From contig NSIP01000018.1 of assembly GCA_002737725.1 (NCBI GenBank), forward strand, positions 1 to 41,968: DNA of 41,968 bases, written 5' to 3'. The notes beneath the pieces are model-generated. The model ran no database searches and was not told the DNA's origin. It was given only the letters and a program-made list of their open reading frames with translations. Below are positions 33,875 through 41,968 of this stretch, in pieces. The DNA comes from Rhodospirillaceae bacterium (GTDB lineage Bacteria > Pseudomonadota > Alphaproteobacteria > Rhodospirillales > Rhodospirillaceae). The position numbers and the translations under genes were made by a program. Each line of letters opens with the position of its first letter. Within the stretch, counting starts at the first letter, position 1.

Positions 33875-34789
33875 TCAATCATCACGCGCGACGCGAATAC
33901 CAAATGACTGCGACTTCATAAAGCCCGGATCGCGGCCACGAAAGGTCACGCGGTGGCGCGCCGAATCGCTGGTCCAACTACCACCGCGATTTCCATGTCG
34001 AAAGCACTCGGGCTGCGTGACAACGGGACGGCCATCGAGACCTTCAGCCGGGTAAGGCATTTCGTAGCAATCCTCAATCCATTCCCAGATATTCCCAATA
34101 ATGTCATGGACACCAAATGCATTCACTGCGCGGCTTCCGACATCGGCGACATAGGGTTGACCGTCATCACACTGCGCGGCTCGCACCGTGCGATTCAGCC
34201 CAGCGCGAACGCCAGATTGGTCGTACATGTTCGCTGTTGCGCAGCCACCATCTGGCGTCGGTCCCCATGGATAAAGTTGACCCTTGCCTTCTGAGGCGAC
34301 GTATTCCCATTCGGCCTCCGATAGCAGACGGTACGGCCGTTTGGAAATTTTTGACAGCCAATCGGTGTAGGCTTTGGCTTCGTACCAACTCACGCACACA
34401 ATCGGCCATTGTGGGGTCTGGTTGCCCGGAAGTTTCGGGTTGTCCCATGTCGCGGTAGGATCAAACTTGGCACTTGTGCCATCCCACAGCATGCACCCTG
34501 GGCGCGTTTGAAAACCTGTGGCAGTCACAAATTTCTGGAAATCGCCAATGGTGACCTCGTATTTGCCAATGGAAAATCTGTGTTTGATGGTGACTGTTCT
34601 CACCGGCCCTTCATATCGCTCGGGCTCGCCATCATCGCGGCCCATCTGAAAGGTCACCGGCGGGATGACAACCATCTCTGGGCAGTCGGCACAGTCCCGA
34701 ACAGCTTTTGCGTCAGCCGCCATCGCCGAGGATATGGCGCTGGTGGCGCTGACAAACCCTAAGATAATAAGAGTCCCTAAAATATGCAT
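33875..34789 (-). CDS. Exported FGE-sulfatase-domain (SUMF1-like) protein without catalytic cysteines
   Basis: A 304-residue exported protein; the ATG at 34789 behind GAGGGCG begins a signal peptide (ILGTLIILGFVSATSAISSA). The domain is the formylglycine-generating-enzyme/SUMF1 fold: PEMVVIPPVTFQMGRDDGEP, ISKRPYRLLSEAEWEYVASE, DIIGNIWEWIED and RGGSWTSDSARHRVTFRGRD. In true FGE the last block carries two cysteines (C-x4-C); here it reads TSDSAR, so it should not make formylglycine. Such domains also occur in ergothioneine/ovothiol-type enzymes and as ligand-binding proteins. It heads the operon with PhyH and SBP. Confidence 0.88.
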   Translation of the reverse strand: MHILGTLIILGFVSATSAISSAMAADAKAVRDCADCPEMVVIPPVTFQMGRDDGEPERYEGPVRTVTIKHRFSIGKYEVTIGDFQKFVTATGFQTRPGCMLWDGTSAKFDPTATWDNPKLPGNQTPQWPIVCVSWYEAKAYTDWLSKISKRPYRLLSEAEWEYVASEGKGQLYPWGPTPDGGCATANMYDQSGVRAGLNRTVRAAQCDDGQPYVADVGSRAVNAFGVHDIIGNIWEWIEDCYEMPYPAEGLDGRPVVTQPECFRHGNRGGSWTSDSARHRVTFRGRDPGFMKSQSFGIRVARDD

Positions 34790-34993
34790 TTCGCCCTCAC
34801 TGCCCAATCCGAATTTCCAATGAAGCATTGTTACGTTGTCTAACCAAGGGCGCAAGGCGATTCATCACAACGCCATTTGGGTGAAACAACTGAAAGGGCC
34901 AGGAGGTGACTGTCTAACCTGTGGTCAGTTATATATCCCAACTCGTCGATGGGTGCTTCGCGCCATACCCTTCCACGCATCCACGGGGGCGCC

Positions 34994-35704
34994 ATGATTC
35001 AGAAAACTGTATTTGCAGCTTCCGTCATCTCGGTAATAGCCGCGCTGCTCACGTCGCCGTTGCTCGCCAGGGAGCAACCTCTGCCTACGAGCGTGTCGCC
35101 TCAGTTCTGTATCACGGTTAAACAGAAACTGGCATCCACGGCGATGGTTGGTGAAAATACTATTTTCGCCGACATGGCCTCGTACCGACACTCAAAGCCA
35201 GCCTTTGAACCCTTGAAGATTTATCAAGTTGTCACTTACGCCGCGAGCTTACCTATTGTCGTGTCATGCAAAATGAAAACGTCTGCGCACTTGCGTGAGG
35301 TCTATGGCGCAAAAGCCGCTGGCCAACAGCTGTTCTGCCCCGACATCGCGCTGATGTTGAAACAGCAAGCCATTGCCGAACTCACTACCGAGGGTCAAGC
35401 CGATGCCGCCTCACGCGCCACAACATTTGTACTTGATCACGATGTGCCGTTCGTCACGGGCCGGGACTACCTGGCCGATTTTCGCACCATCTATCGCACC
35501 GAGGATGGCGCCACGCACGTCAGCTCGCCAGGGCTCTATCAAAACCTTGAAAGCTGGTACACGCCCCTGCTGCCGGAATTCTTGAAGGGCCAAAGTTACT
35601 GTCACCTCGCGACGGTGGAATATTTGAAGGCCGTGGCCACCGGCGCGATGGCGCCGGGTGCAACGATTACTACCAACGACGATGCGCCGACATCTTTGAA
35701 ATAG
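34994..35704 (+). CDS. Exported protein of unknown function
   Basis: A 236-residue protein with signal peptide (TVFAASVISVIAALLTSPLL-A). No known domain was recognised. The mature part has three paired-looking cysteines in QFCITVKQK, VSCKMKT and LFCPDIAL, plus QSYCHL near the end, so disulphides are likely in the periplasm. The ATG at 34994, behind GGGGGC, starts the signal peptide; a longer frame begins 15 codons earlier. It is divergent from the FGE-like gene and 9 bp upstream of the broken NmrA-like gene. Confidence 0.7.
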   Translation: MIQKTVFAASVISVIAALLTSPLLAREQPLPTSVSPQFCITVKQKLASTAMVGENTIFADMASYRHSKPAFEPLKIYQVVTYAASLPIVVSCKMKTSAHLREVYGAKAAGQQLFCPDIALMLKQQAIAELTTEGQADAASRATTFVLDHDVPFVTGRDYLADFRTIYRTEDGATHVSSPGLYQNLESWYTPLLPEFLKGQSYCHLATVEYLKAVATGAMAPGATITTNDDAPTSLK

Positions 35705-35713
35705 GGTTAGACA

Positions 35714-36899
35714 ATGGACCGTGACACCGCCGTCAAACTTGCTCAGCAGGGCATTAAGGCCAACAACAAAAGGCTTGTAGACGCCCTGCTTGCGCGCAAG
35801 GCAGAGCCGCGGGCAAGCCCAACCCTCAACCTCACCTTCAGATGTGCCGATCATCGCCGTCACCTGCGCGACAGGGTGGGAGTGCTATGCCATTGTCGAG
35901 GAACTTGTCACCACGCGGCGTTTCAGAGTTCGCGCCCTGTACCGCACGCTCGGCACGCAGGCCGCTGCGCGGCTGGAAGCGCTGCTGAAGAAAACAGAAG
36001 CCGAGGCGCCAGGGATACTGACGCTACAATCAGGCGTGGATATGAACTCAGCAGAAACATTGACTCGGAGCTTTGCCGGTTGTTCCGGCGTGGTGCTTTA
36101 CAACACCGCCAACACCAGTCAGGCGGGCAAAATTACGAATCATGGGAACGATCCGGTTGGCGGGCGACCTGTGGTAATGCGCCAAGCGCAAGCCGCACTG
36201 TCAGCGTTACGCGCCAACCCATCGGTGAAACAAGTGATCACCCTGATTTTCCCAACCGACAAAGTCACGGGCATCGCCGACCAAGCGCCGCCAATTCCTT
36301 GGTGGATCGATCAGAAGCTGCGCCTGTCGGATTTCTTGCGTGGCCAGGGCGTCAACGTCACGTGCATCTATCGGCCTGCGTATTACTACGCCATGCACCG
36401 CGTAGATTATACGGCTCATGCGCATTTCCGCGGCAGCGGTGCGCTGTCACGCAACATGATTACCGAGAATAACATCCCTGGCATTACCGACCCCGACTTT
36501 TTGGTGAACTGGGTTGACGTGCGCGATATCGGCAAATAGGTGGGCACGTGCTTTGAGTACCCCGAGATCTTAAACAACGAAGATTTGTCGCTGGCTTCAA
36601 GTGCGGTGACCGGCCAGCAACTTGTTGAAATAGCCGAACGCTGTAACCGTCACGGCACAAAATTTCGCTATCGCCAATTTCCACTGTGGCTGATGAAAGT
36701 GCTGAGCCGTGTCTCGGAAGAAGTAGTTTATCCGCTGCGCTATGCCGAGTGGTATAATGAACGCGGCAATGGCTATGACTTCGCCAGCCAGGAAGACCTG
36801 GCAGACCTCGAGCGCGTGCATCCCCTGTGGACCTTCGAAAGCGAGCTTGAATTCTGGGGTATTAATGATATCAAACCCGCCGCCAGTCAGAAGGCTTAA
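35714..36899 (+). pseudogene. NmrA-family NAD(P)-binding protein, broken by frameshift and in-frame TAG
   Basis: An ATG at 35714 opens DRDTAVKLAQQGIKANNKRL, but the Rossmann start (DVPIIAVTCATGWECYAIVE) is in another frame, so there is a shift around 35815-35850. The core continues GCSGVVLYNTANTSQAG, QVITLIFPTDKVTG and WVDVRDIGK, then an in-frame TAG at 36537-36539. Reading on in the same frame gives VGTCFEYPEILNNEDLSLAS and SAVTGQQLVEIAERCN, the expected NmrA C-terminal half. Both lesions argue for loss of function. The second codon after the TAG is in a spot where a GTG could restart a fragment. It lies between a secreted protein and a hydrolase gene. Confidence 0.78.
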
Positions 36900-36904
36900 A
36901 GACC

Positions 36905-37693
36905 ATGCGATCAAAGGCAATGCGTTGGGTCCGTTGGGCGTTTGCCATCATCCTGGCTTTAGCCGTGCTGACGTATGGCGTGATGTTGCAGCAGCAATAT
37001 ACCCGTTATGCCGATGCCTCCACCCTATCTATAGCTGCCGCAACGTCAGATGACGATGTGAAGGTCGATAATGATCGCTATCTCATATTCCGACCACTGC
37101 ACACAAAAGAACGCTTAGGTGTGATTTTTTATCCCGGCGCTTATACCGACGTTCGTGGCTATGCTCCGACTTTGAAAATGATTGCGGCAGCAGGCTATCG
37201 CGTCATCGTTGTGCCGATGCCTTTCGACCTAGCCATTCTTGGTATCAATCGGGCGAGCGATGTACTGGCCGCCAACGCCGACCTGCAGCATTGGGCGATT
37301 GTTGGACACTCGGTCGGCGGCACCGCGGCTGCGGCTTTCGCAAACCAACATCGTAATTCGTTGGATGGCGTTGTGATCTGGGATTCTTACCCACCGTCGT
37401 TCGCGAGCTTAAGGGACTTTGAAAAGCCAGTTTGGCACATTCATCGCGCAAAGCTTGACGGAGCGCCACCAGAGACGTTCGTGAAGCAACGCAACCTTTT
37501 TCCACGCGAGAGCCGGTGGGTGCCCATTCCGGGCGGCATTCACATGAACTTCGGTTCGTTTAGTGGTGGTGGCTACCAAGAGGACTGGACGCCAGAGATA
37601 AGCCAGACGGCGCAACACACCATTGTTATTCAATCAACGCTGCAAGCGCTCGCCGATATCGAGCGCTTCGTACGATCAATCCAGGCCGAATAA
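36905..37693 (+). CDS. Membrane-anchored or exported alpha/beta hydrolase
   Basis: A 262-residue alpha/beta hydrolase of the PF12695-like type. One hydrophobic N-terminal helix (WAFAIILALAVLTYGVM) is a signal anchor or signal peptide. The nucleophile elbow is GHSVGG (Ser136); WDSYPPSF supplies a candidate aspartate and GGIHMNFG the histidine. An early GVIFYPGAYTDVRG gives the oxyanion strand. Substrate unknown. It follows the NmrA-like pseudogene by 5 bp, so it may still be expressed from the secreted-protein promoter. Confidence 0.85.
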   Translation: MRSKAMRWVRWAFAIILALAVLTYGVMLQQQYTRYADASTLSIAAATSDDDVKVDNDRYLIFRPLHTKERLGVIFYPGAYTDVRGYAPTLKMIAAAGYRVIVVPMPFDLAILGINRASDVLAANADLQHWAIVGHSVGGTAAAAFANQHRNSLDGVVIWDSYPPSFASLRDFEKPVWHIHRAKLDGAPPETFVKQRNLFPRESRWVPIPGGIHMNFGSFSGGGYQEDWTPEISQTAQHTIVIQSTLQALADIERFVRSIQAE

Positions 37694-38054
37694 CCTCACC
37701 TCGGCGAGCTTCATCACGAACATGCTCGTATGCGGTAAGGCAAGATCAAGAATTACCCAAGTTCTTTCGCTAAATGTTCTTGTAATAACTTCCGTTTGTA
37801 CGGCTTTTGATTGAGCGTGAGCCTTCATCAATTCGGCCAACGTGGACGACGGCATTCTCGGTTTACCCGGACACGTATATCACCTTGAGAGTTGGCTGAA
37901 TGAGGCAAGCCTGTCGTGCGAGGCTTGGGCCATCCATCCCGCCCTTTAGAAAAACATCTGTTAGCAACAGATTAACGCCGCTCAGATGCCTCAGTTCACT
38001 AGTGTTCTCAGGCCATCTGCGACTGGGATCACGTCATATCCAAGTGTCGGGCCG
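37694..38054. other. Gene-free gap before the right IS remnant
   Basis: About 360 bp with no recognisable gene or RNA on either strand. It contains a small hairpin-capable stretch, CAAGCCT and AGGCTTG with 8 bases between, near 37908-37930, with no T-run. It may contain the decayed DNA originally next to the IS. Confidence 0.5.
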
Positions 38055-38395
38055 CCGTACGGACTCGTGAGACATCTTTCATAATGCCGATTTGTGGCAA
38101 GGAGGATGTATCGAATGACCAGCCAAGAACGAGACATACAGCGCGGAACGCTGCAGCTCAAAGGCAAGGTAGAGCGATCACATCGCTCGGATCAGGAAGA
38201 GCCTTACCAGCCCCTGTCCTACAAAGATGATGTCGATCTCGGTGCCAAACTCGACGAATGGGAAGCCTTCTATAACTTCAACCGACCGCACGGCGCCTTC
38301 AATGAAAAAAACACCTTACGAGGCTCTCAGAGGAAAGCTACAATCCCAAAACCAAAGTGTCTCGCAAGTTCGTCGAACTTACATGTTAGGTAACG
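38055..38395 (+). pseudogene. IS481-like transposase remnant, right copy
   Basis: The first 68 bp match the left remnant's end. From the ATG at 38115 the frame reads TSQERDIQR, then jumps to LKGKVERSHRSDQEEPYQPL and KLDEWEAFYNFNRPHGAFNE, the far C-terminal core that follows the text truncated at the left edge. More than 200 residues are deleted internally. A run of seven A near 38306 shifts frame: the correct ending KTPYEALRGKL is in another frame. Oriented outward, opposite to the left copy. Confidence 0.85.
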
Positions 38396-38407
38396 CCAGC
38401 GTAAAAG

Positions 38408-39724
38408 CTATTCTTCTTTGAGATCAAATTTTATTAGAAGAAGTGCGCCTGCAACATTGCAGATTGCCGGAACAACCGACGCCAGCATCAGTATCGCGAT
38501 AAGAGCGGATTGAGGTTGAGTCGGAGGCAGGTTAGCACCACCAGCACTGATAAATCCTGATGACTCCAGAAGCATGCCGGCAATCAATGGTCCAAATGCA
38601 GCCGTTCCTTTCTCGACCATGCTGTATATGGCAGCAAGCGTACCTTCCTGCGAGACTCCACTGCTTTTCGTGTTGTGCGCCATCGTGTCAGGTAGAATTG
38701 AAAAACCCATCACCAGCAATCCAGATGTAGCAACGCCGATCATAAATATGCGAGCGTTTGTGACCCAATCCACCTCACCCGTAATTGCAAATAGCCAAGT
38801 TAAAGCAATGGCTGCATAAAAATATCCTGCCGCTATGTATATCAGGCGTTTACCGTAGCGTTTTGCTAACCAAGACCAAGCAGGCAGTGACAATAGTGTT
38901 CCAGCGATTTGAAAAATCACAAAACGAACTAAGAACCCCTCACCCTCACCGAGGATGTAGCGTGCCATATAGAGGAGGGATGCGCCCACTGTGGCAGTCG
39001 ACATAAGTTGGCATAATTTCACGCCAATAAATATTTTGAACGGCCTGTTCTTTAGGACATTGCGTAGTTGTGCAAGGATGCTTCCCGATGTCGGTGCGCC
39101 TCCTGTAACGACTGGTATTCTGGCAACAATCAGCGCGCAGCTGAACATGGCTAACAATATTATCAAGCTGTGCACCGCGCCCATGCCAGCGTAGCCAGCC
39201 CGACCGCCTCCATACTGTGTAATTAAAACTGGTCCAAGGCCAGATACAATCAGACTGGAAAGCGTCATGAACGCGACGCGAAAGGTCATCATCCTCGTGC
39301 GTTCATGCGGTACAGATGTGATTTCCACCGGAATGGTTAAGTACGGAACAACAAAGAGGGTGTAGCCCGATGCGTAAAGTAGAAGCGCAACCAAGACATA
39401 GGCGTTAAGAGCAAGTCCGGATAAGCCAACTGGAATTGCAAATAATATAAAATATGCCAGTGCGGTCAGAGGTGCCCCAACTAATAGAAATGGAACTCGT
39501 TTGCCCCAACGACTCTGAGTCCGATCACTCCATTGGCCGACGGCTAGGCTGGCGAAAATATCCCATAACCGCGATATAAAAATAAGCAGGCCAGCCACAG
39601 CAGGCGAGAGCCCAACATATTCCGTCAGGTAGAAGAGCACGAGCAGGCTCATCGCACCGAGCGCGGTACTTGATCCGATCGTACCGCTCGCCCAGCCAGC
39701 GGAAACCCATTTTGAAATACTCAA
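38408..39724 (-). CDS. GPH-family (MelB-like) major-facilitator sugar or glycoside symporter
   Basis: A 438-residue inner-membrane transporter with about 12 helices, MFS superfamily, glycoside-pentoside-hexuronide type. Early GTIGSSTALGAMSLLVLFYL, then the cytoplasmic signature SDRTQSRWGKRVPFLLVGAP and the conserved acidic site EITSVPHERTRM. The start is TTG at 39724 behind AGGCTAGGACAA. It is third in an operon after DUF1838 and the fibrillin-like gene (gap 5 bp). Such symporters can move sugars, glucuronides or related solutes using Na+ or H+; the substrate is unknown. Confidence 0.88.
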   Translation of the reverse strand: MSISKWVSAGWASGTIGSSTALGAMSLLVLFYLTEYVGLSPAVAGLLIFISRLWDIFASLAVGQWSDRTQSRWGKRVPFLLVGAPLTALAYFILFAIPVGLSGLALNAYVLVALLLYASGYTLFVVPYLTIPVEITSVPHERTRMMTFRVAFMTLSSLIVSGLGPVLITQYGGGRAGYAGMGAVHSLIILLAMFSCALIVARIPVVTGGAPTSGSILAQLRNVLKNRPFKIFIGVKLCQLMSTATVGASLLYMARYILGEGEGFLVRFVIFQIAGTLLSLPAWSWLAKRYGKRLIYIAAGYFYAAIALTWLFAITGEVDWVTNARIFMIGVATSGLLVMGFSILPDTMAHNTKSSGVSQEGTLAAIYSMVEKGTAAFGPLIAGMLLESSGFISAGGANLPPTQPQSALIAILMLASVVPAICNVAGALLLIKFDLKEE

Positions 39725-39729
39725 TTGTC

Positions 39730-40461
39730 CTAGCCTTGCGCTAAAGCTTCTATTTTAGGGGAAATCATTTTTCCCGCAGCATGGTCGAGGGCGTACATGG
39801 GTAGCGCCGTTTTGCGCATCACATAGTGACCGCCCATTTGACCCAGATGGATACGGATATCATCATCCATATAGGCGACATGAGACCAGAGCTTGGGTGA
39901 TGGTGAGAGCATGGCCGAGAGCTTGTCTGTGGGAGCCACCCCAATGGCAATGCGGTAATCGTCCAGCGACATATTTGAATCAGCTGGTATTATTTCAAAC
40001 TTATCAAATTCAACAAAGAACCTGTCAGGGTTTTCTTCTTTTCGAGAATACCGTCCGTATGTGAGGTGATGAGAATCAATTTTATTTTTACCGATTCTGT
40101 ACAGAGCATAAAAATTGTATGTCCCGCTTTCGGGTTTTATTTCTAGGCCAGAGTAAACTTGTTGTGCCGGCACATCGGGAAGGCGCCCCATCGAGAATAC
40201 GCGCAGGGATGTGGTTACCTCAGTTCCCTTGTTCGTCGCGCCGTCGCCGCCAACCAGCCGCCCGAAACTCACATACACTCCTGCCCAGTGCCCCTTAAAT
40301 ACTTCCGGATGGTTGAGTGCTCCGGGGTATTTCGTGACCTGAACCAACTCATCAATCAAGGCATCTATGCTCTGAGTTGCAGGCGTCTGTGCGCCTAAAC
40401 CTTCCTTGTGAGTGGCGATGAGTTCGAGCAGCTCTGCGCGAAGCTCTTCTCGTTGAGCCAT
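39730..40461 (-). CDS. Plastid-lipid-associated/fibrillin-like (PAP) domain protein
   Basis: A 243-residue protein. The ATG at 40461 behind AAGGACC was chosen over a longer frame that overlaps the upstream gene. Residues 1-40 (REELRAELLELIATHKEGLG...) match the start of PAP/fibrillin domains, which bind lipids in plastids and some bacteria; SIDALIDELVQ and GHWAGVYVSFGRL then follow. There is no signal peptide. The remainder is beta-rich with no active site seen. Family assignment is moderate. It is 34 bp after the DUF1838 gene and 5 bp before the transporter. Confidence 0.6.
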   Translation of the reverse strand: MAQREELRAELLELIATHKEGLGAQTPATQSIDALIDELVQVTKYPGALNHPEVFKGHWAGVYVSFGRLVGGDGATNKGTEVTTSLRVFSMGRLPDVPAQQVYSGLEIKPESGTYNFYALYRIGKNKIDSHHLTYGRYSRKEENPDRFFVEFDKFEIIPADSNMSLDDYRIAIGVAPTDKLSAMLSPSPKLWSHVAYMDDDIRIHLGQMGGHYVMRKTALPMYALDHAAGKMISPKIEALAQG

Positions 40462-40495
40462 TTTGAGGTCCTTGAGAAAATGATAAAGCCAGAGA

Positions 40496-41338
40496 CTATA
40501 TTTTAAGGTAACCGTCCATGTCCCGAACGACGTCGGGGTAGAATTCTTTATTGTTACGATTGAGGTCCATGGGGAGTTCATCGTAATTCACAATCACGCG
40601 TCCCGCTCCGCGTGACATGCTGACGCCATTAATCTCTGACATCTCCATCCAAGGGCGCCAGCTAATGACATTCACCTTATCGACCGTAGCCGGAACGTGA
40701 GAGCTAGACCGATCCGCCAGCATCTCAAATGGCGCCCTGAATGCGAAGACCTCATGAAATTTTAATGGCGCGCCGCCTTTGGTCATTGGTGGCACATATG
40801 AGTCGATGCGCTCATTGAAAGCGACATCTCCGCCTACGATCGGCAGCGGCTCAAGCCAATGTTTATTTTTGATGCCTTCCATGGCGTACGGCTCATTGAT
40901 GACACTCAGAGACATCGGGATTTTTATCCGTGTCGGTCCCAGCACTTGCGCCGGTACAGTAACCTTGCGGCCCGTGTAGGGGTTATTCCACTTGTCCAAG
41001 ACTTTCCCTGTCTCGAGATCAGTAAAATAGACAAGTTCTAAATATACCGCATCGAAACTCCCGTCATCTTTGCGTTGGTGACGAGTGAATATTTGTTGCG
41101 AGACCCCAAGTAACTGTGTCGTTTCTTGGTCAACGATTCCTGACAAAACACCTTTGATCCAGCGAATGGCAACGCCCTCATCTGTTCGACCCATGATACG
41201 GATCATGGTGTGCAGCCGTTCAGAGGGATCATCCCAATTGATGGACGCGGCAGTGCGGGCCTGGCCTGAGCTTGCGATGAATTGCGCGATACCACACGAG
41301 ACACCGATGCTGAATCCTCTTCGCGAAATATTGGCCAC
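40496..41338 (-). CDS. DUF1838 family protein (second copy) with Tat signal
   Basis: A 280-residue exported protein. The start is GTG at 41338, preceded by GGAGGATAGAA, which opens ANISRRGFSIGVSCGIAQFI, a twin-arginine signal. An ATG seven codons upstream lacks a ribosome site. Family blocks: ELVYFTDLETGKVLDKWNNP and ISWRPWMEMSEINGVSMSRG, recognisably parallel to the gene at 28160 but far diverged. It heads an operon with a fibrillin-like protein and GPH transporter. Function unknown; a lipid or terpenoid-like substrate is only a guess from its neighbours. Confidence 0.85.
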   Translation of the reverse strand: MANISRRGFSIGVSCGIAQFIASSGQARTAASINWDDPSERLHTMIRIMGRTDEGVAIRWIKGVLSGIVDQETTQLLGVSQQIFTRHQRKDDGSFDAVYLELVYFTDLETGKVLDKWNNPYTGRKVTVPAQVLGPTRIKIPMSLSVINEPYAMEGIKNKHWLEPLPIVGGDVAFNERIDSYVPPMTKGGAPLKFHEVFAFRAPFEMLADRSSSHVPATVDKVNVISWRPWMEMSEINGVSMSRGAGRVIVNYDELPMDLNRNNKEFYPDVVRDMDGYLKI

Positions 41339-41563
41339 TTCTATCCTCCGATGTCGCATTTCGACAGCGTCAACGTCGTCTTTCTAGGTCAGCTTAGCCT
41401 ACTTCAAAAGGCTACTATCAGCAATCTTCAGCAGCCTCAACCCATTGGTATTAATTGATAATATTACTCTAAGTGTCGTTGGCGGATGTAAACCAAGTCG
41501 CTCCCGCGCTTCCATTTTTCAGCACAAAACTAGGGTTGTTTGAAAAAGAACATTAGAAATCTG

Positions 41564-41905
41564 TTAGAAGTTATCGACTGTAGGACCGTACGGAGCACGA
41601 TCATTAAAGTCTTCCTCTAACAGACGTGCATATAGAGCCTTTGCCAGGTCCTAGACCTGTGCTTTCGTGAGCTTTTGCATTTTTCGGGTAATTGCTCGGA
41701 AGAGGGAAAGGATTGCATTGGTGACGTGCAAGCCTCTTGCTCTCGCGACTGCTGGATTTGCGGTGTGTAGAGATCGCATAAGTTCCGTACGACCGAATAG
41801 GTGCCGGACAACTTTTGGAACTCGAATCCGGTGGTAGTAAGAAAAGTCCCGTTTAAAGACGTGTGTAGCAGTCGGTTGTAGCAACACCATCGCGACCACT
41901 CGCAC
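41564..41905 (-). pseudogene. Tyrosine integrase N-terminal remnant (DUF6538-like)
   Basis: The text RDFSYYHRIRVPKVVRHLFG, then RTELMRSLHTANPAVARARG, is typical of the N-terminal DUF6538 arm of phage/island integrases. An in-frame TAG at 41651-41653 interrupts it. Reading on gives DLAKALYARLLEEDFNDRAP, still in family style, until TAA at 41564-41566. No catalytic core (R..HxxR..Y) is present, so it is a fragment. It lies 45 bp from a tRNA 3' end, the classic place for an integrase. Confidence 0.75.
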
Positions 41906-41950
41906 GAGCGTGAGTGATGGTGATTTATTTCAATGAGTTAGCTGTTGAAA

Positions 41951-41968
41951 TGGTAGCGCGGGAGGGAT
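41951..41968 (-). tRNA. tRNA 3' end, partial (cut by window edge)
   Basis: Minus-strand reading from the edge: AT, CCCTC (T-stem 3' strand), CCGCGCT (acceptor 3' strand), A (discriminator), CCA. The spacing fits a tRNA end exactly, with an encoded CCA. The rest lies beyond the window, so the amino acid cannot be named. The TTCAAAT T-loop would continue outside. Confidence 0.6.

Noticed and set aside
33875-34789. True formylglycine-generating enzyme
   Set aside because: The active-site cysteine pair is absent and no sulfatase gene is in the window.
1-38395. A functional composite transposon bounded by the two IS481-like copies
   Set aside because: Both transposases are internally deleted and no target-site duplication could be defined, so mobility today is not supported.
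41581-41594. TAGGACCGTACGGA also occurs (inverted) at 449-462, beside the left IS end
   Set aside because: Several chance 14-mers are expected in a window this size, and 41581 lies in readable integrase sequence.
29440-41653. Three genes each interrupted by one in-frame stop (TGA 29440, TAG 36537, TAG 41651), suggesting stop-codon recoding
   Set aside because: TGA and TAG serve as ordinary stops of intact neighbouring genes here, two of the three carry other lesions and the third lacks its catalytic core. Plain pseudogene decay is simpler.
1-41968. CRISPR array or phage structural module
   Set aside because: No regularly spaced repeats and no capsid, tail, portal or terminase-like proteins were seen.

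Overview
The window looks like the variable, decaying part of a Gram-negative chromosome, most likely an alphaproteobacterium; that placement is inferred from gene content only. The evidence is a TonB-dependent receptor, an MtrB/PioB-type outer-membrane barrel, Tat- and Sec-exported proteins, and several alphaproteobacteria-like insertion-sequence (IS) scraps. There are no rRNA genes, no complete tRNA and no CRISPR array. The right end shows an island-boundary signature: the 3' end of a tRNA gene (41951-41968, minus) followed at once by a broken tyrosine-integrase N-terminus.

Two wrecks of the same IS481-like element, facing outward, bracket about 37.6 kb (left 1-457, right 38055-38395). They share a 68 bp end (65/68 identical) but carry different internal deletions. 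Inside, left to right: a TonB-dependent receptor; a lipoprotein-like NAD(P)-binding protein between two short IS-end direct repeats; a 2,4-dienoyl-CoA-reductase-type Fe-S flavoenzyme; an S24-like regulator behind an AT-rich region with six TGCGC-type sites; a DUF2141 protein; and two tandem family-5 solute-binding proteins (SBPs) with no permease.

The most coherent system is a seven-gene minus-strand run (20070 to 12129). In order it encodes a periplasmic cytochrome with an ethylbenzene-dehydrogenase-like haem domain, a decahaem MtrA/DmsE-type cytochrome, an MtrB/PioB-type barrel, a DUF1800 protein, a DUF1501 protein, a DUF1801-like protein and a YaiI-type protein. A divergent cytochrome b561 lies next to it. 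This resembles a porin-cytochrome conduit for moving electrons across the outer membrane, here coupled to the poorly understood DUF1800/DUF1501 pair.

From 21.8 to 25.1 kb the DNA is a junkyard: a decapitated ECF sigma factor, an IS3 orfB fragment, a DUF1329 tail and a truncated copy of a DUF1838 gene, with an intact bicupin, a small membrane protein and a methyltransferase between them. From 25.1 to 34.8 kb are two minus-strand operons, DUF1838-amidohydrolase-SBP and FGE-like-PhyH dioxygenase-SBP-RNA m5U methyltransferase, separated by a dead M23-like gene. From 35 to 37.7 kb a plus-strand run encodes a secreted protein, a broken NmrA-like protein and an alpha/beta hydrolase. Right of the second IS wreck lies an operon of a second DUF1838 protein, a fibrillin-like protein and a GPH-type transporter, then the integrase remnant and tRNA end.
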